From: Hafnia alvei
Lineage (GTDB): Bacteria > Pseudomonadota > Gammaproteobacteria > Enterobacterales > Enterobacteriaceae
Direction of reading: 5' to 3'
Assembly: GCF_964063325.1 (NCBI RefSeq)
Contig: NZ_OZ061315.1
Coordinates: forward strand, 2,356,001 to 2,420,000
Length of the DNA: 64,000 nucleotides
In this document: positions 52,039 to 60,973 of the stretch, one piece after another
How positions within the stretch are numbered: the stretch's first letter is position 1
Layout: each line of letters opens with the position of its first letter
The notes under the pieces: model-generated
Database searches by the model: none
What the model was told of the DNA's origin: nothing
The model's input: only the letters and a program-made list of their open reading frames with translations
Program-made: the position numbers and the translations under genes

Positions 52039-53243
52039 CAGATTGTCCCTCGGCGCGGTGGGCGTTGCCCATTGAGATAGAAATTCCCAACCGCATGGTA
52101 TTTCCAGCGCACTGGATCGTGCAGGGTATGGGTACGCGCATTACGCCAATGGCGATCGAGGTTATATTCGCGCAGCGTGGAACGGCTCCCGCCTAGCTCA
52201 AAGAGAAGGTTACTGGCCGCCAGCGCCGCCTCAGTGGTATAAGCACGCGCCTGTGCAACATCGATGGAGGCCTGCGCCACGCTATCCGCCGTTGGGTTAT
52301 GTTGGGCGGTATCAACCGATAAACCAGCGATTTCCAACAGCGCATCACCCGCGCTCAGACGAGCGGAGATACGTCCGATGCGCTCCAGCGTTAAAGGGTC
52401 GTCAGTGGCGGCACTCACCCCCGAGTCAATCCACGGGCGCCCATGTTCACGCACAAACGCCAGCATATCTTCATACGCTGCGCGAGCGATGCCTTGATCG
52501 ATGGCGGCATGCAGCAGCTGTGCAAATGGACCAACGGTGGTTGGACGCTCAAATGCGGTGTGGAAAGGCACCACGTCTTCAATATAAACCTCACAATTAT
52601 TGAGCAACACCGTTCCGCTGCCGGTGGTGCGCTGACCGAAACCTGACCAGTCATCAATAATGGTCAGCCCTTCAGTCTCTCTAGGTAAGAAAATCAGCAC
52701 TTCGTTGCCGTCTTCTCCCAGGGCCAGAACCGGAATACGCTGCGCATAAATTGCGCCGGTGGCATAAAATTTGCGCCCAGAAAGTAGCAATTTACCGCCG
52801 CTGCGATGCAGATGAGTACGACGCGTATGGGCATTCGGTGTGCCAAACTCAGCCAAGGCATTACCCAGATGCACGCCGTCTAAGACTTCTTGATAGAGCC
52901 GTTGCTGCTGTGCCGCAGTGCCATTGATACGCAAAACTTCCAAGGCATAAAAATGATTTTGCGGCACTTGACCAATAGAGCCGTCGGCCTGAGCCAAACG
53001 GCTTACCACCTGTGCCAGTGTGGCACAGGACACATCGGCGCCGCCGAATTGAGCGGGCACGGTAATACCGCCTAAACCACTGCTGAACAGCGTATGCAGT
53101 TCACTATCTGGAAGGCGTCGCTCCCGGTCACGCAGCGCCGATTCGAGGGCAAATGACTCGGCTAAGCGTTGTGTGAGTGCCAATATTTGGTCTGTAGTTT
53201 CTAATCTGGTCGCAGGCGTTTGCGGCAGCACGTGTGTTGTCAT
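52038..53243 (-). CDS. SfnB-family acyl-CoA dehydrogenase-like monooxygenase (copy 2)
   Basis: A 401-residue protein of the SfnB/DszC-like branch of the acyl-CoA dehydrogenase fold. Typical segments are GGITVPAQFGGADVS, GQVPQNHFYALEVLRI, DDWSGFGQRTTGSGTV and the terminal DRHWRNARTHTLHDPVRWKYHAVG(N)FYLNG. Relatives are FMNH2-dependent oxygenases of sulfur compounds. It is 23 bases after its paralogue at 53267-54502 and overlaps the LLM gene. Confidence 0.9.
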   Translation of the reverse strand: MTTHVLPQTPATRLETTDQILALTQRLAESFALESALRDRERRLPDSELHTLFSSGLGGITVPAQFGGADVSCATLAQVVSRLAQADGSIGQVPQNHFYALEVLRINGTAAQQQRLYQEVLDGVHLGNALAEFGTPNAHTRRTHLHRSGGKLLLSGRKFYATGAIYAQRIPVLALGEDGNEVLIFLPRETEGLTIIDDWSGFGQRTTGSGTVLLNNCEVYIEDVVPFHTAFERPTTVGPFAQLLHAAIDQGIARAAYEDMLAFVREHGRPWIDSGVSAATDDPLTLERIGRISARLSAGDALLEIAGLSVDTAQHNPTADSVAQASIDVAQARAYTTEAALAASNLLFELGGSRSTLREYNLDRHWRNARTHTLHDPVRWKYHAVGNFYLNGQRPPRRGTI

Positions 53244-53266
53244 AGCAAAATCATCCTATGGTCGAA

Positions 53267-54502
53267 TTAAATCCAAGAGTGGCGGGCAGGGAAGATGCCG
53301 TTGAGGCGATACTGACCAATGGCGTGAAACTTCCAGCGCACCGGATCGTGCAGCGTATGGGTGCGCGCGTTACGCCAGTGACGATCTAAACCAAATTCGG
53401 CCAGCGTCGAGCGACTGCCCGCCCACTCAAACAGTTTTTCACTGGCCGCGAGGGCAATATCCGTGGTCAAGACTTTGGCTTCTGCCACCGCAATCGAGGC
53501 AAAAGCGGCGCTTTCTGCCGTTATTGGCGCGGATTGCGTTTGATCCAAGATACTCGCGGCTCGTTTCAACAGGGCGTTGGCGGCATTCAGTTCGATAGTT
53601 AAGCGGCCAACGTCGGCAATGATATAAAGGTCGTCGCTGTTACGTTCTACGTTGGCATCAATCCAAGGGCGTGAGCGTTCGCGCACAAATGATTTGGCTT
53701 CTTCTAAGGCACCATGGGCGATACCCGCGTCGATAGCCGCCTGAATAAGTTGAGAAACGGCGCCTTGGATATTGGGCTGCTGTGAAATAGGGGCGAGGGC
53801 GATCACGTTCTCTGGGGCAACTAACACGTTGTGCAGCTTAATCGTTCCGCTGGCGGTAGTGCGCTGTCCCATACCTGACCAATCATCGACGATGTGCAGA
53901 CCTTCCGTGTGTTGAGGAATAAAAGTGATTACCGGTTGTTGGTTATCATCGATAGCTTTAATCGCCACCCAATGAGCAAACAATGCACCGGTAGAATAAA
54001 ATTTCTCACCGTTTAAAACTAAACCCGCAGTGGTTTTGGTCAGACGCGTGCGCATGTCTAAAGTATCTTTCGTACCACGTTCAGGGCCGCCATTGCCAAT
54101 TCGCCACCCCGCGAGGACAGAACCATACAACCGTTTTAATTGTTCTTCTGAGGCCGTAATACTTAATAGTTGCAAAATGCCAAAGTGATTTTGTGGTATT
54201 TGACCAAGCGCCGGATCAACGGCAGAAATAAGACGAAATACCTCGGCAACGGTGGTAAAGGAGAGCTGAGGCCCACCAAATTTCTTCGGAACAGTGATGC
54301 TACCAAGGCCGCTATGCGTGAACAAATCGAGCGCCGCGTGCGGTAATACGCGGTGCTGATCGCGGTGCTGAACCTCTTCTGCGGCAAACTTTGCTACCAG
54401 CTTGGCGGCTTCTATCGCCTCGCGCTCAGTGGCCATTATTTTGGCTGGAAATACCGCCGAATTGGTTTGGTATTTATTTTCATCAGGCGTTAATACGGGC
54501 AT
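53267..54502 (-). CDS. SfnB-family acyl-CoA dehydrogenase-like monooxygenase (copy 1)
   Basis: A 411-residue paralogue of the next gene with the same signatures (GSITVPKKFGGPQLS, GQIPQNHFGILQLLS, DDWSGMGQRTTASGTI, DRHWRNARTHTLHDPVRWKFHAIG). It is the first gene of the sulfur cluster; AAGGAA lies seven bases before the ATG. Two adjacent paralogues suggest two related substrates or sequential steps. Promoter elements are expected in the AT-rich 345 bases upstream, but none could be assigned. Confidence 0.9.
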   Translation of the reverse strand: MPVLTPDENKYQTNSAVFPAKIMATEREAIEAAKLVAKFAAEEVQHRDQHRVLPHAALDLFTHSGLGSITVPKKFGGPQLSFTTVAEVFRLISAVDPALGQIPQNHFGILQLLSITASEEQLKRLYGSVLAGWRIGNGGPERGTKDTLDMRTRLTKTTAGLVLNGEKFYSTGALFAHWVAIKAIDDNQQPVITFIPQHTEGLHIVDDWSGMGQRTTASGTIKLHNVLVAPENVIALAPISQQPNIQGAVSQLIQAAIDAGIAHGALEEAKSFVRERSRPWIDANVERNSDDLYIIADVGRLTIELNAANALLKRAASILDQTQSAPITAESAAFASIAVAEAKVLTTDIALAASEKLFEWAGSRSTLAEFGLDRHWRNARTHTLHDPVRWKFHAIGQYRLNGIFPARHSWI

Positions 54503-54847
54503 ATATTATTCCTTGTGGTTCTTATCCAAAATTTAGGCAATAGCAACCCGCATATTGAATATATGAAAATTTAAATAACGCTAGATATTGGGTTATGACT
54601 TATTACGTTTGGTTATTTCTCTTGCATTAAGCTTATGCCGCACCACGAACTCTTAATTCGATAAAGATATAATTAACGTAATAATGTAATCGGATAGTAA
54701 TAAGTATTAACGCTTTATGTAAAGCAGTTGCTTAGCCTTATTTCAGCAATGCTTAGTTAATTTTTGATTTTAGATTGTGTGTTCGCTTAAGATTTTGTTC
54801 ACAACACATGACTTCGCGATGGGCAAAGATCATCGGTAAGGGCCGTT
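54503..54847. other. AT-rich promoter interval of the sulfur cluster
   Basis: Gene-free region between the minus-strand SfnB cluster and the plus-strand methyltransferase. CysB/Cbl sites would be expected here but their consensus is too loose to call by eye. Confidence 0.45.
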
Positions 54848-55468
54848 ATGACGTCTCCTGCAGACAACATTATTCCGTTATACCAGCAAAATTCCGCGTT
54901 CTGGGACTCCCAGCGTAATGGTTCTCAGGGGGATTTGCCGTGCAGTGAAATTCCTTGGCTAGAACGGTTTCTCGCTTTGCTTCCGGCCAATGGTCATATT
55001 CTGGATATTGGCTGTGGCACCGGAGAGCCGATTGCGGGTTACTTTATTCGGCAGGGATTCAATGTCACGGGCATCGATGGCGCTTCAGCGCAAATAGCGC
55101 GCTGTCGAGCACGTTTTCCACAGCAACGCTGGTTGGTTAACGACATGCGCGAATTAGATTTAGGTACGCGCTTTGACGGGATCATCGCCTGGGATAGTTT
55201 TTTCCATTTGTCTCAGGCTGACCAGCGCAAGATGTTTGCCGTATTTCTCGCACATGCCGCCGATAGAGCCGCACTGATGTTCACCAGCGGGCCAGATCAC
55301 GGAGAGGCGATAGGGGAATTTTGTGGAAAACCACTTTTTCATGCCAGCCTTAGTCCAACAGAGTATATAAGCCTGCTTCATCAGCACGATTTCAGCGTGG
55401 TAGAGCACCGCGTTGAAGATCCTGAATGTGGTTTTCATACCGTTTGGTTGGCGGTTCGCGGCGTTTAA
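54848..55468 (+). CDS. Class I SAM-dependent methyltransferase
   Basis: A 206-residue protein with the SAM-binding motif ILDIGCGTGEPIAGYFI near residues 51-67, the acidic VTGIDGASAQI loop and the motif FDGIIAWDSFFHL. C-terminal GFHTVWLAVR is usual for the Methyltransf_25/31-like group. It should methylate an unknown small molecule. It is followed by rlhA about 100 bases later on the same strand. Confidence 0.8.
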   Translation: MTSPADNIIPLYQQNSAFWDSQRNGSQGDLPCSEIPWLERFLALLPANGHILDIGCGTGEPIAGYFIRQGFNVTGIDGASAQIARCRARFPQQRWLVNDMRELDLGTRFDGIIAWDSFFHLSQADQRKMFAVFLAHAADRAALMFTSGPDHGEAIGEFCGKPLFHASLSPTEYISLLHQHDFSVVEHRVEDPECGFHTVWLAVRGV

Positions 55469-55567
55469 GCTGAATAAATCACACATTGTGAGCGGGGATT
55501 TCTTGTGATGTGCGAATTCCCGACTACAATAGCCACGTTTTCGCCTTTTCACTAAGACGGTTTATTC

Positions 55568-57583
55568 ATGCTACGAAGCGATGTTTTGCCTAAAATTACT
55601 CATAAAAACAAAATTGAATTATTAAGTCCCGCACGCGATGTTGCTATTGCTCGCGAGGCAATTCTACACGGCGCAGATGCTGTTTATATCGGCGGCCCTG
55701 ACTTTGGCGCACGCCATAATGCAGGCAACTCGCTTAGCGACATCGCTGAATTGGTGGGGTTTGCCCATCGGTATGCGGCAAAGGTTTTTGTTACGCTAAA
55801 CACCATTCTGCATGACGATGAACTGAAACCGGCGGAACGTTTGATCCATCAGCTTTATGAAGCCGGCGTGGATGCCCTTATCGTTCAGGATTTGGGTATT
55901 CTCGAATTGGATATCCCGCCGATTGAGCTACATGCCAGCACTCAAACCGATATTCGTAGCGTTGAAAAAGCCAAGTTTTTATCTGACGTCGGCTTTTCGC
56001 AAATCGTTTTAGCCCGCGAGCTCAACCTGAATCAAATTAAAGCCATCAGCGATAACATTGACGCCACGGTTGAATTTTTTATTCACGGTGCGCTATGCGT
56101 GGCTTATTCCGGCCAGTGCTATATCTCGCATGCCCAAACCGGCCGCAGTGCGAACCGGGGCGATTGCTCGCAGGCATGCCGCTTGCCTTATACGCTTAAA
56201 GACGATCAGGGCCGCGTTGTCGCTTACGAAAAACATCTTCTGTCGATGAAAGACAACGATCAAAGCCAAAACCTGATCGCATTAATTGATGCCGGCGTGC
56301 GCTCATTCAAAATTGAAGGGCGCTATAAGGATATGAGCTATGTGAAAAACATCACGGCTTACTATCGCCAGCACCTTGATGCGATTATGACGGCAAGGCC
56401 AGAGCTGGCTCCGGAGTCAATGGGGCGCACCGAGCACTTTTTTGTCCCGTCGCCTGATAAAACCTTCCATCGCGGCAGCACCGACTATTTTGTTAACCAG
56501 CGTCAAATGGACATCGGCGCATTCGATTCACCGAAATTTGTGGGTTTGCCTATTGGCGAAGTGCTAAAGGTCGGGAAAGATCACGTCGATGTGAGCGTAA
56601 CGGAGCCATTGACCAATGGCGATGGTCTGAACGTATTGATTAAGCGTGATATTGTCGGCTTCCGCGCCAGTAAAGTGGAAAAGATTGCCGCCAATAGCTT
56701 CCGGGTATGGCCAAACGAAATGCTGGATGCGCTGAAAAATGTGCGTCCGCATCATCCGTTAAATCGCAATCTGGATCATAACTGGCAGCAGGCGTTGCTG
56801 AAAACCTCAAGCGAGCGTCGAATTGGCGTCAAACTACGCCTGAGCGGAAATGAAAATCAGCTGATGTTAACGGCCACTACGGCAGACGGCGTTAGCGTTA
56901 CCCAAACGCTGGAAGGCTGCTTTGAGATTGCCAAACAGCCGGAGAAAGCCTTCAATAATTTGCACGATGGTCTGGCTAAACTAGGGCAGAGTATCTATTT
57001 CTCTGAGGGCATTGAGATTAACCTGCCAGCGGCGTATTTCGTGCCTAATGGCTTACTCAATCAGCTGCGCCGCGACACCATAGACATGCTGACCGAAGCG
57101 CGTTTGCATGCCTATCAGCGTGGCAGCCGTAAAGCGGTTTCAGTGCCAGCGCCGGTTTACCCCGAAACACACCTGACGTTTTTAGCTAACGTATATAACC
57201 ATAAAGCGCGTGAGTTCTATCAGCGCTATGGCGTGCAGTTGATTGATGCGGCCTACGAGGCGCACGAAGAGAAAGGCGATGTTCCGGTGATGATCACCAA
57301 GCACTGCCTGCGCTTTGCCTTCAACCTATGCCCTAAACAGGCCAAAGGCGTGCAGGGTGTGAAAGGGCGAGCGTCACCGATGCAGCTGGTGCATCAGGAT
57401 GAAGTGCTAACGCTGAAGTTCGATTGCAAACCGTGCGAAATGCACGTGATTGGAAAAATCAAAAACCACATTCTGAAAATGCCGCTGGCTGGCAGCGTCG
57501 TGGCATCGGTAACGCCTGACGAATTGCTGAAAACGTTGCCGCGCAAGTCAGCGACCGCGCCTAAAACTAAAGCTCGTCGCTAG
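55568..57583 (+). CDS. rlhA: 23S rRNA 5-hydroxycytidine C2501 synthase RlhA
   Basis: A 671-residue U32-family protein formerly called YdcP, slightly longer than in E. coli. Signatures include LELLSPARD-like start, DAVYIGGPDFGARHNAGN, HASTQTDIR, FIHGALCVAYSGQCYISHAQTGRSANRGDCSQACRLPY-type segments and the C-terminal CLRFAFNLCPKQ/CKPCEMH cysteines that may hold an Fe-S cluster. It hydroxylates C2501 of 23S rRNA using prephenate-derived chemistry. There is no clear ribosome-binding site before the ATG at 55568; E. coli starts nearer to the LELLSPARD motif. Confidence 0.94.
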   Translation: MLRSDVLPKITHKNKIELLSPARDVAIAREAILHGADAVYIGGPDFGARHNAGNSLSDIAELVGFAHRYAAKVFVTLNTILHDDELKPAERLIHQLYEAGVDALIVQDLGILELDIPPIELHASTQTDIRSVEKAKFLSDVGFSQIVLARELNLNQIKAISDNIDATVEFFIHGALCVAYSGQCYISHAQTGRSANRGDCSQACRLPYTLKDDQGRVVAYEKHLLSMKDNDQSQNLIALIDAGVRSFKIEGRYKDMSYVKNITAYYRQHLDAIMTARPELAPESMGRTEHFFVPSPDKTFHRGSTDYFVNQRQMDIGAFDSPKFVGLPIGEVLKVGKDHVDVSVTEPLTNGDGLNVLIKRDIVGFRASKVEKIAANSFRVWPNEMLDALKNVRPHHPLNRNLDHNWQQALLKTSSERRIGVKLRLSGNENQLMLTATTADGVSVTQTLEGCFEIAKQPEKAFNNLHDGLAKLGQSIYFSEGIEINLPAAYFVPNGLLNQLRRDTIDMLTEARLHAYQRGSRKAVSVPAPVYPETHLTFLANVYNHKAREFYQRYGVQLIDAAYEAHEEKGDVPVMITKHCLRFAFNLCPKQAKGVQGVKGRASPMQLVHQDEVLTLKFDCKPCEMHVIGKIKNHILKMPLAGSVVASVTPDELLKTLPRKSATAPKTKARR

Positions 57584-57627
57584 CTATTTGCGCTAAATTG
57601 GGCTGCGTTCCATAGAACCTTGATAAG

Positions 57628-57657
57628 AGCCTCTCCACCCACCGGAGAGGCTTTTTT
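57628..57657 (+). terminator. rlhA terminator
   Basis: AGCCTCTCC (57628-57636) pairs with GGAGAGGCT (57644-57652) around a seven-base loop, followed by TTTTT. Confidence 0.92.
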
Positions 57658-57662
57658 GATAA

Positions 57663-57869
57663 CTATTTTCTCTGGCGGGTTATATGGTCAATATCCGCGC
57701 AGGATAGGCCAATATCTTTCAGCTGCTGCGCACTCATACGATGTAAATCGTTATACGCTTTTCTCCGCATACGCCACGTTTGCCAATGTTGGTACAGCCC
57801 CATGAAAAACAGATAAAACGGCGACTGTAAAAACGGTTTTTTGGCTTGGTTTTCGTCATATCCCATCAT
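57663..57869 (-). CDS. DUF1127 small protein
   Basis: The ATG at 57869 (or the next codon at 57866) has GAGGAG just upstream, giving about 68 residues. The C-terminal 40 residues match DUF1127 (YjiS-like): WRMRRKAYNDLHRMSAQQLKDIGLSCADIDHI, an arginine-rich helix followed by the L..DIGL..xDI motif. Some members bind RNA or affect phosphate and carbon metabolism in other bacteria. This one's role is unknown. It lies between rlhA and ydcR. Confidence 0.75.
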   Translation of the reverse strand: MMGYDENQAKKPFLQSPFYLFFMGLYQHWQTWRMRRKAYNDLHRMSAQQLKDIGLSCADIDHITRQRK

Positions 57870-58063
57870 GCTACTCCTCGCGGTTTCGATACCAATATCA
57901 TTGCGCGAAGCCAGCACACATCACAGATACAAAAATAACTTTTATTTAACATACAGATTGCGCATTATGCGATCTGAATGGTCAAAATCGTGGCCAACTG
58001 TACTGGTTTTCGCCTGAAATTTTAGCGAATAACGATCTTAAGCAATGATAGAGAAGGGCAACC

Positions 58064-59506
58064 ATGACGCGCTATCAGCATCTCGCCGATTTATTAGCAC
58101 ATCGAATTGAAGCTGGGCTGTATCAAAGCGGAGAGCGCTTGCCCTCGGTTCGCACGCTGAGTGAGGAACATGCCGTCAGCATCAGCACCGTGCAACAGGC
58201 ATATCATTTGCTTGAAGATAGACAGCTCATCACGCCGCAGCCACGGTCGGGATATTATGTTACCCTCCGCAAACACACGCCGCCCGCGCCGGCGATCAGC
58301 CGACCCGCCCAACGTCCGGTTGAAATAACGCAGTGGGGATGTGTTCTCGATCGCCTTAATGAAGAACCCGATAACGATGCCATTCCTTTCGGCAGCGGTT
58401 CGCCGGATATGTGCCAGCCCACAATGGCTCCGTTATGGAAAGCGATGACTCGACTTATGCAGGCGCAAGACAGCCGCGTCTTGAATTACGATCCGGTGTA
58501 CGGTTCTCAGGCCCTGCGGGAACAGGTTGCGCGCTTGGCCATTGATTCGGGGTGTCATTTAAACCCTGCTGATATCATCATCACCCATGGTTGTCATGAG
58601 GCGCTGATCGTGGCAATACGCGCGGCGTGTCAGGAGGGCGATATCGTGGCGGTGGAATCACCTGCGTTTCATGGGATCATGCAAAAGCTGCGTGGTTCCA
58701 AAATAAAAGTGATCGAAATTCCGACGGACTCAAGCACCGGTATTAGCGTTGAAGCCTTAAAATTGGCGCTTGAGCAGTGGCCGATTAAAGCAGTGATGTT
58801 GGTGCCTAACTGCAATAATCCGCTGGGATTTATCATGCCTGAGCAACGCAAGCGGGAATTATTGTCGCTGGCGCAATGCTACGATATCGCCATTATTGAA
58901 GACGATGTGTATGGCGATTTAGCCTTTGAGTATCCTCGCCCGATCACCATTAAATCACTGGATACCGATGGCCGCGTATTGCTGTGCAGCTCCTTCTCTA
59001 AAACGGTTGCTCCGGGGCTTCGCGTTGGTTGGATTGCACCAGGGCGCTATTTTGATCGCGTGGTCTACATGAAATACACCGGAACCGGCGCATCAGCTTC
59101 CCATCCGCAGTTAGCCATTGCGGAGTTTATCAAGTCCGGGGGGTATCAAACTCATCTGCGCCGCATGCGCAAATATTATCAGCAGAATCTCGAGAAATTT
59201 ACCTGTCGAGTGAGAGAGTACTTTCCCTGTGGCATATGCGTTAGCCGCCCGCAGGGGGGATTCATGATGTGGATTGAGCTCCCTGAACATTTTGACTCCG
59301 TGCGTTTAAGCCTCGAACTCAGCGAAGCCAAAGTGCAGTTTGTCATTGGCTCAATGTTCTCTGCGTCGGGGAAATATCGAAATTGTTTGCGATTAAATTA
59401 CGGACTGCCTTATAGCGATAAAGTCGATCAAGGCTTACAAAAACTGGCTAAGGCGATTGAGTGCGCCATGTTGGAATGTCAGATGCAAATAGCGGCGAAA
59501 GGCTAA
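58064..59506 (+). CDS. ydcR: MocR/GntR-family PLP-dependent regulator YdcR
   Basis: A 480-residue fusion of a GntR winged helix (residues 1-75, with SGERLPSVRTLSEEHAVSISTVQQAYHLLE) and a class I aminotransferase domain. The PLP-binding lysine lies in SSFSKTVAPGLRVGWI (about residue 311), and the conserved NPLGF and DDVYGDL motifs are present. MocR regulators sense PLP or amino acids. In E. coli ydcR also lies close to ydcP (rlhA), supporting orthology. No target is evident. Confidence 0.92.
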   Translation: MTRYQHLADLLAHRIEAGLYQSGERLPSVRTLSEEHAVSISTVQQAYHLLEDRQLITPQPRSGYYVTLRKHTPPAPAISRPAQRPVEITQWGCVLDRLNEEPDNDAIPFGSGSPDMCQPTMAPLWKAMTRLMQAQDSRVLNYDPVYGSQALREQVARLAIDSGCHLNPADIIITHGCHEALIVAIRAACQEGDIVAVESPAFHGIMQKLRGSKIKVIEIPTDSSTGISVEALKLALEQWPIKAVMLVPNCNNPLGFIMPEQRKRELLSLAQCYDIAIIEDDVYGDLAFEYPRPITIKSLDTDGRVLLCSSFSKTVAPGLRVGWIAPGRYFDRVVYMKYTGTGASASHPQLAIAEFIKSGGYQTHLRRMRKYYQQNLEKFTCRVREYFPCGICVSRPQGGFMMWIELPEHFDSVRLSLELSEAKVQFVIGSMFSASGKYRNCLRLNYGLPYSDKVDQGLQKLAKAIECAMLECQMQIAAKG

Positions 59507-59614
59507 AATGGCGTTATCCTAGGTAGCTTCGGTGAGCTGTAATAAAGTAAGTTATTCACAGTACAGCCAAGAAAAAATGATAGGGTGTTAACCTGATTAC
59601 TGGCTCGCTTCGTT

Positions 59615-59656
59615 ATGAGTTTAATGAGTTTAATGAGTTTAATGAGTTTAATGAGT
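59615..59656 (+). repeat. Tandem 9-bp repeat (ATGAGTTTA, four and two-thirds copies)
   Basis: Four perfect copies at 59615-59650, then a partial ATGAGT. The array is in frame with the SseJ-like gene and ends 24 bases before its likely start, spelling MSL repeats if translated. It may be transcribed leader or a variable N-terminal extension. Confidence 0.85.
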
Positions 59657-59680
59657 CGTTTATGTGATCAAGGTGGTTAT

Positions 59681-60973
59681 ATGTCTCTCAATATTGAAAA
59701 TAGTTTTAATACCGCTAATGTAAATACCGAAAGGATGATTAATACCCAGCACAATACAAATCTTCCTGAGACGAATTTATGGGCCGGAGTTAAAGAATTT
59801 TTCTGTTCTACCCATCAGGAAGAGGCCAGAGAATGTATTTATAAAATGTCACATCACGATGAGCTCCATTTGGCTCCAGAAGAAATTAAGGATATTTTTA
59901 CCAAACTATCGAGCTTAATATCTCCTGGGTGGAAAGGGCAGCTTCATATCGACAGTAACTGCGCCTTAAATGAATATACTATCCGCGAGAAAAATGGTGG
60001 GGTACTGCACGCCGTTAAGGTCTCTGCTCCTGAAGCAATCCAGAGTGAAACATACACGGATACAACGTCATCCTTCAGGCTAGCCAAGGAAATACTCAAG
60101 TTATATCCTATTGATACCAAAAACTCTTTAGATAATATAGATAGGCTGATCGTGTTTGGCGATAGCCTCTCTGACACAAAAGGCAGAATGTTTGAAAAAA
60201 CACACCGCATCTTTCCTTCCTATAGTCAATATTATGAAGGAAGATTTACTAATGGATTTGTCTGGAGCGATTTTCTTTCATCCCCTTCATTTTTAAAAAA
60301 AGAGATTATTAATTTTTCTGAGGGAGGAAGCACTTCGGCAAGCTATTCATGTTTTAACGTTGTCGGGGATTTCTTATCAAATTTAGATAAGCAAATGAAA
60401 TCTTACTCACCGTCAAATAAGGACCTGGCTATTTTCTTATTAGGCGCAAATGATTACATCACACTGCATAAAAGTAATGTGGTGACAGTGGTTGAACAAC
60501 AAATTCACGATATTGAAAAAATATTATCTCGCGGGGTTAAAAATATTCTTATTATGGGATTGCCCGATTTATCTGCTACGCCTAGCGCAAAAATATCTGG
60601 TGATAAAGAGATAATGAAAGACGCGACGGTAGCCCACAACGCATTATTGCAAAGTAAAGTTGAGGAATTGAACAAAGTATATCCAAAAAGTACTGTTTTG
60701 TATTTTGATACATTCTCAGCGTTTAACAAAATAACGAAAGTCGCCCATGAGATTGGTTATGATACAAACCATGCCTATACTGAGCATGGCTACATTCATC
60801 GTCTTGATGAAAAAGATCCCAAGTTAAATATCAGGCCGCAATATATTTATAATGACCATGTGCATCCGACGCAGGAAGTTCATCATTGTTTTGCGACTAT
60901 GCTAGAGAGTTTTATACTCAATAATTATGGTACTGCGACACACATAAAGCCTGAGACTCAAAAAACACGCTAA
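59681..60973 (+). CDS. SseJ-like GDSL acyltransferase/lipase, probable type III effector homologue
   Basis: The ATG at 59681 has AAGGTGG five bases upstream; 430 residues. The sequence follows Salmonella SseJ (408) closely from residue 30 to the end: LWAGVKEFFCSTHQEEARECI, VFGDSLSDTKGRMFEKTH, NFSEGGSTSASYSCFN, FLLGANDYITLH, NDHVHPTQEVHHCFATMLESF. The SseJ triad Ser151-Asp247-His384 maps with constant offset to Ser162, Asp258 and His395. N-terminal LW-x5-FF (33-41) resembles the WEKIxxFF signal of SPI-2 effectors. SseJ acylates cholesterol at vacuole membranes. The gene is AT-rich compared with its neighbours, and no secretion genes are in the window. Confidence 0.9.
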   Translation: MSLNIENSFNTANVNTERMINTQHNTNLPETNLWAGVKEFFCSTHQEEARECIYKMSHHDELHLAPEEIKDIFTKLSSLISPGWKGQLHIDSNCALNEYTIREKNGGVLHAVKVSAPEAIQSETYTDTTSSFRLAKEILKLYPIDTKNSLDNIDRLIVFGDSLSDTKGRMFEKTHRIFPSYSQYYEGRFTNGFVWSDFLSSPSFLKKEIINFSEGGSTSASYSCFNVVGDFLSNLDKQMKSYSPSNKDLAIFLLGANDYITLHKSNVVTVVEQQIHDIEKILSRGVKNILIMGLPDLSATPSAKISGDKEIMKDATVAHNALLQSKVEELNKVYPKSTVLYFDTFSAFNKITKVAHEIGYDTNHAYTEHGYIHRLDEKDPKLNIRPQYIYNDHVHPTQEVHHCFATMLESFILNNYGTATHIKPETQKTR

